Below, one piece after another: positions 5,135 to 5,138 of a DNA stretch of 5,138 nt; position 1 is the stretch's first letter; every line of letters starts with the position of its first letter. The position numbers and the translations under genes were made by a program. The notes beneath the pieces are model-generated. The model was given only the letters and a program-made list of their open reading frames with translations, ran no database searches and was not told the DNA's origin. The stretch covers positions 1 to 5,138 of the forward strand of contig CAZEJK010000341.1 of the NCBI GenBank assembly GCA_964512045.1. Reading direction: 5' to 3'. The DNA comes from CAZEJK01 sp964512045 (GTDB taxonomy: Bacteria > Acidobacteriota > Thermoanaerobaculia > Thermoanaerobaculales > Sulfomarinibacteraceae).

Positions 5135-5138
5135 AGCT

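Noticed and set aside
5085..5138. Possible start of a gene (ATG 5085) running off the window edge
   Set aside because: There is no ribosome binding site, the ATG lies in the loop of a small 5-bp hairpin (5077-5091), and the 18 codons include the G-run. Too little is visible to support a gene.

Overview
The window is a high-GC (roughly two-thirds G+C by eye) bacterial chromosome segment with four protein-coding genes and several structured, non-coding gaps. Clear GGAGG-type ribosome binding sites, a secreted subtilisin-family protease ending in a duplicated beta-rich module (closing with a motif like ASVVDNATSDPTTIP), a lipoprotein and a type-II fatty-acid enzyme suggest a Gram-negative-type bacterium. 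The protease tail resembles modules I associate with Acidobacteriota (Thermoanaerobaculia-like) and other soil or sediment lineages. That placement is recall, not a search result.

Layout: 1-141 is a hairpin-rich tail downstream of the protease. 142-2247 (minus) is a complete S8 family serine protease with signal peptide, propeptide, catalytic domain and two C-terminal repeats. 2248-2430 is a divergent promoter region. 2431-2766 (plus) is a small single-domain cupin. 2767-3074 is a 308-base gap that codes for nothing convincing. It holds nested inverted repeats, a strong 8-bp hairpin, a G-quadruplex-type G-run and a candidate extended -10 promoter. 3075-3770 (plus) is a coiled-coil, probable lipoprotein of unknown function. 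3771-3891 holds a 7-bp stem-loop. 3892-4950 (plus) is a complete beta-ketoacyl-ACP synthase III (FabH-like) enzyme with an insertion before its CoA-binding region. 4951-5138 is an unusual intergenic tail: an AT-rich patch with an inverted repeat and a tandem heptamer, then a second G-quadruplex motif.

The genes do not look like one pathway. The protease is secreted and divergently transcribed. The cupin, lipoprotein and FabH-like genes share a strand but are separated by 308 and 121 bases, so each probably has its own transcription signals. I see no phage, transposase, CRISPR, toxin-antitoxin or defence signature. The most distinctive material is non-coding: the 2828-2978 structured element and the heptamer plus G-run tail after the FabH-like gene. 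Both look like dispersed intergenic repeats or RNA-level structures rather than genes.
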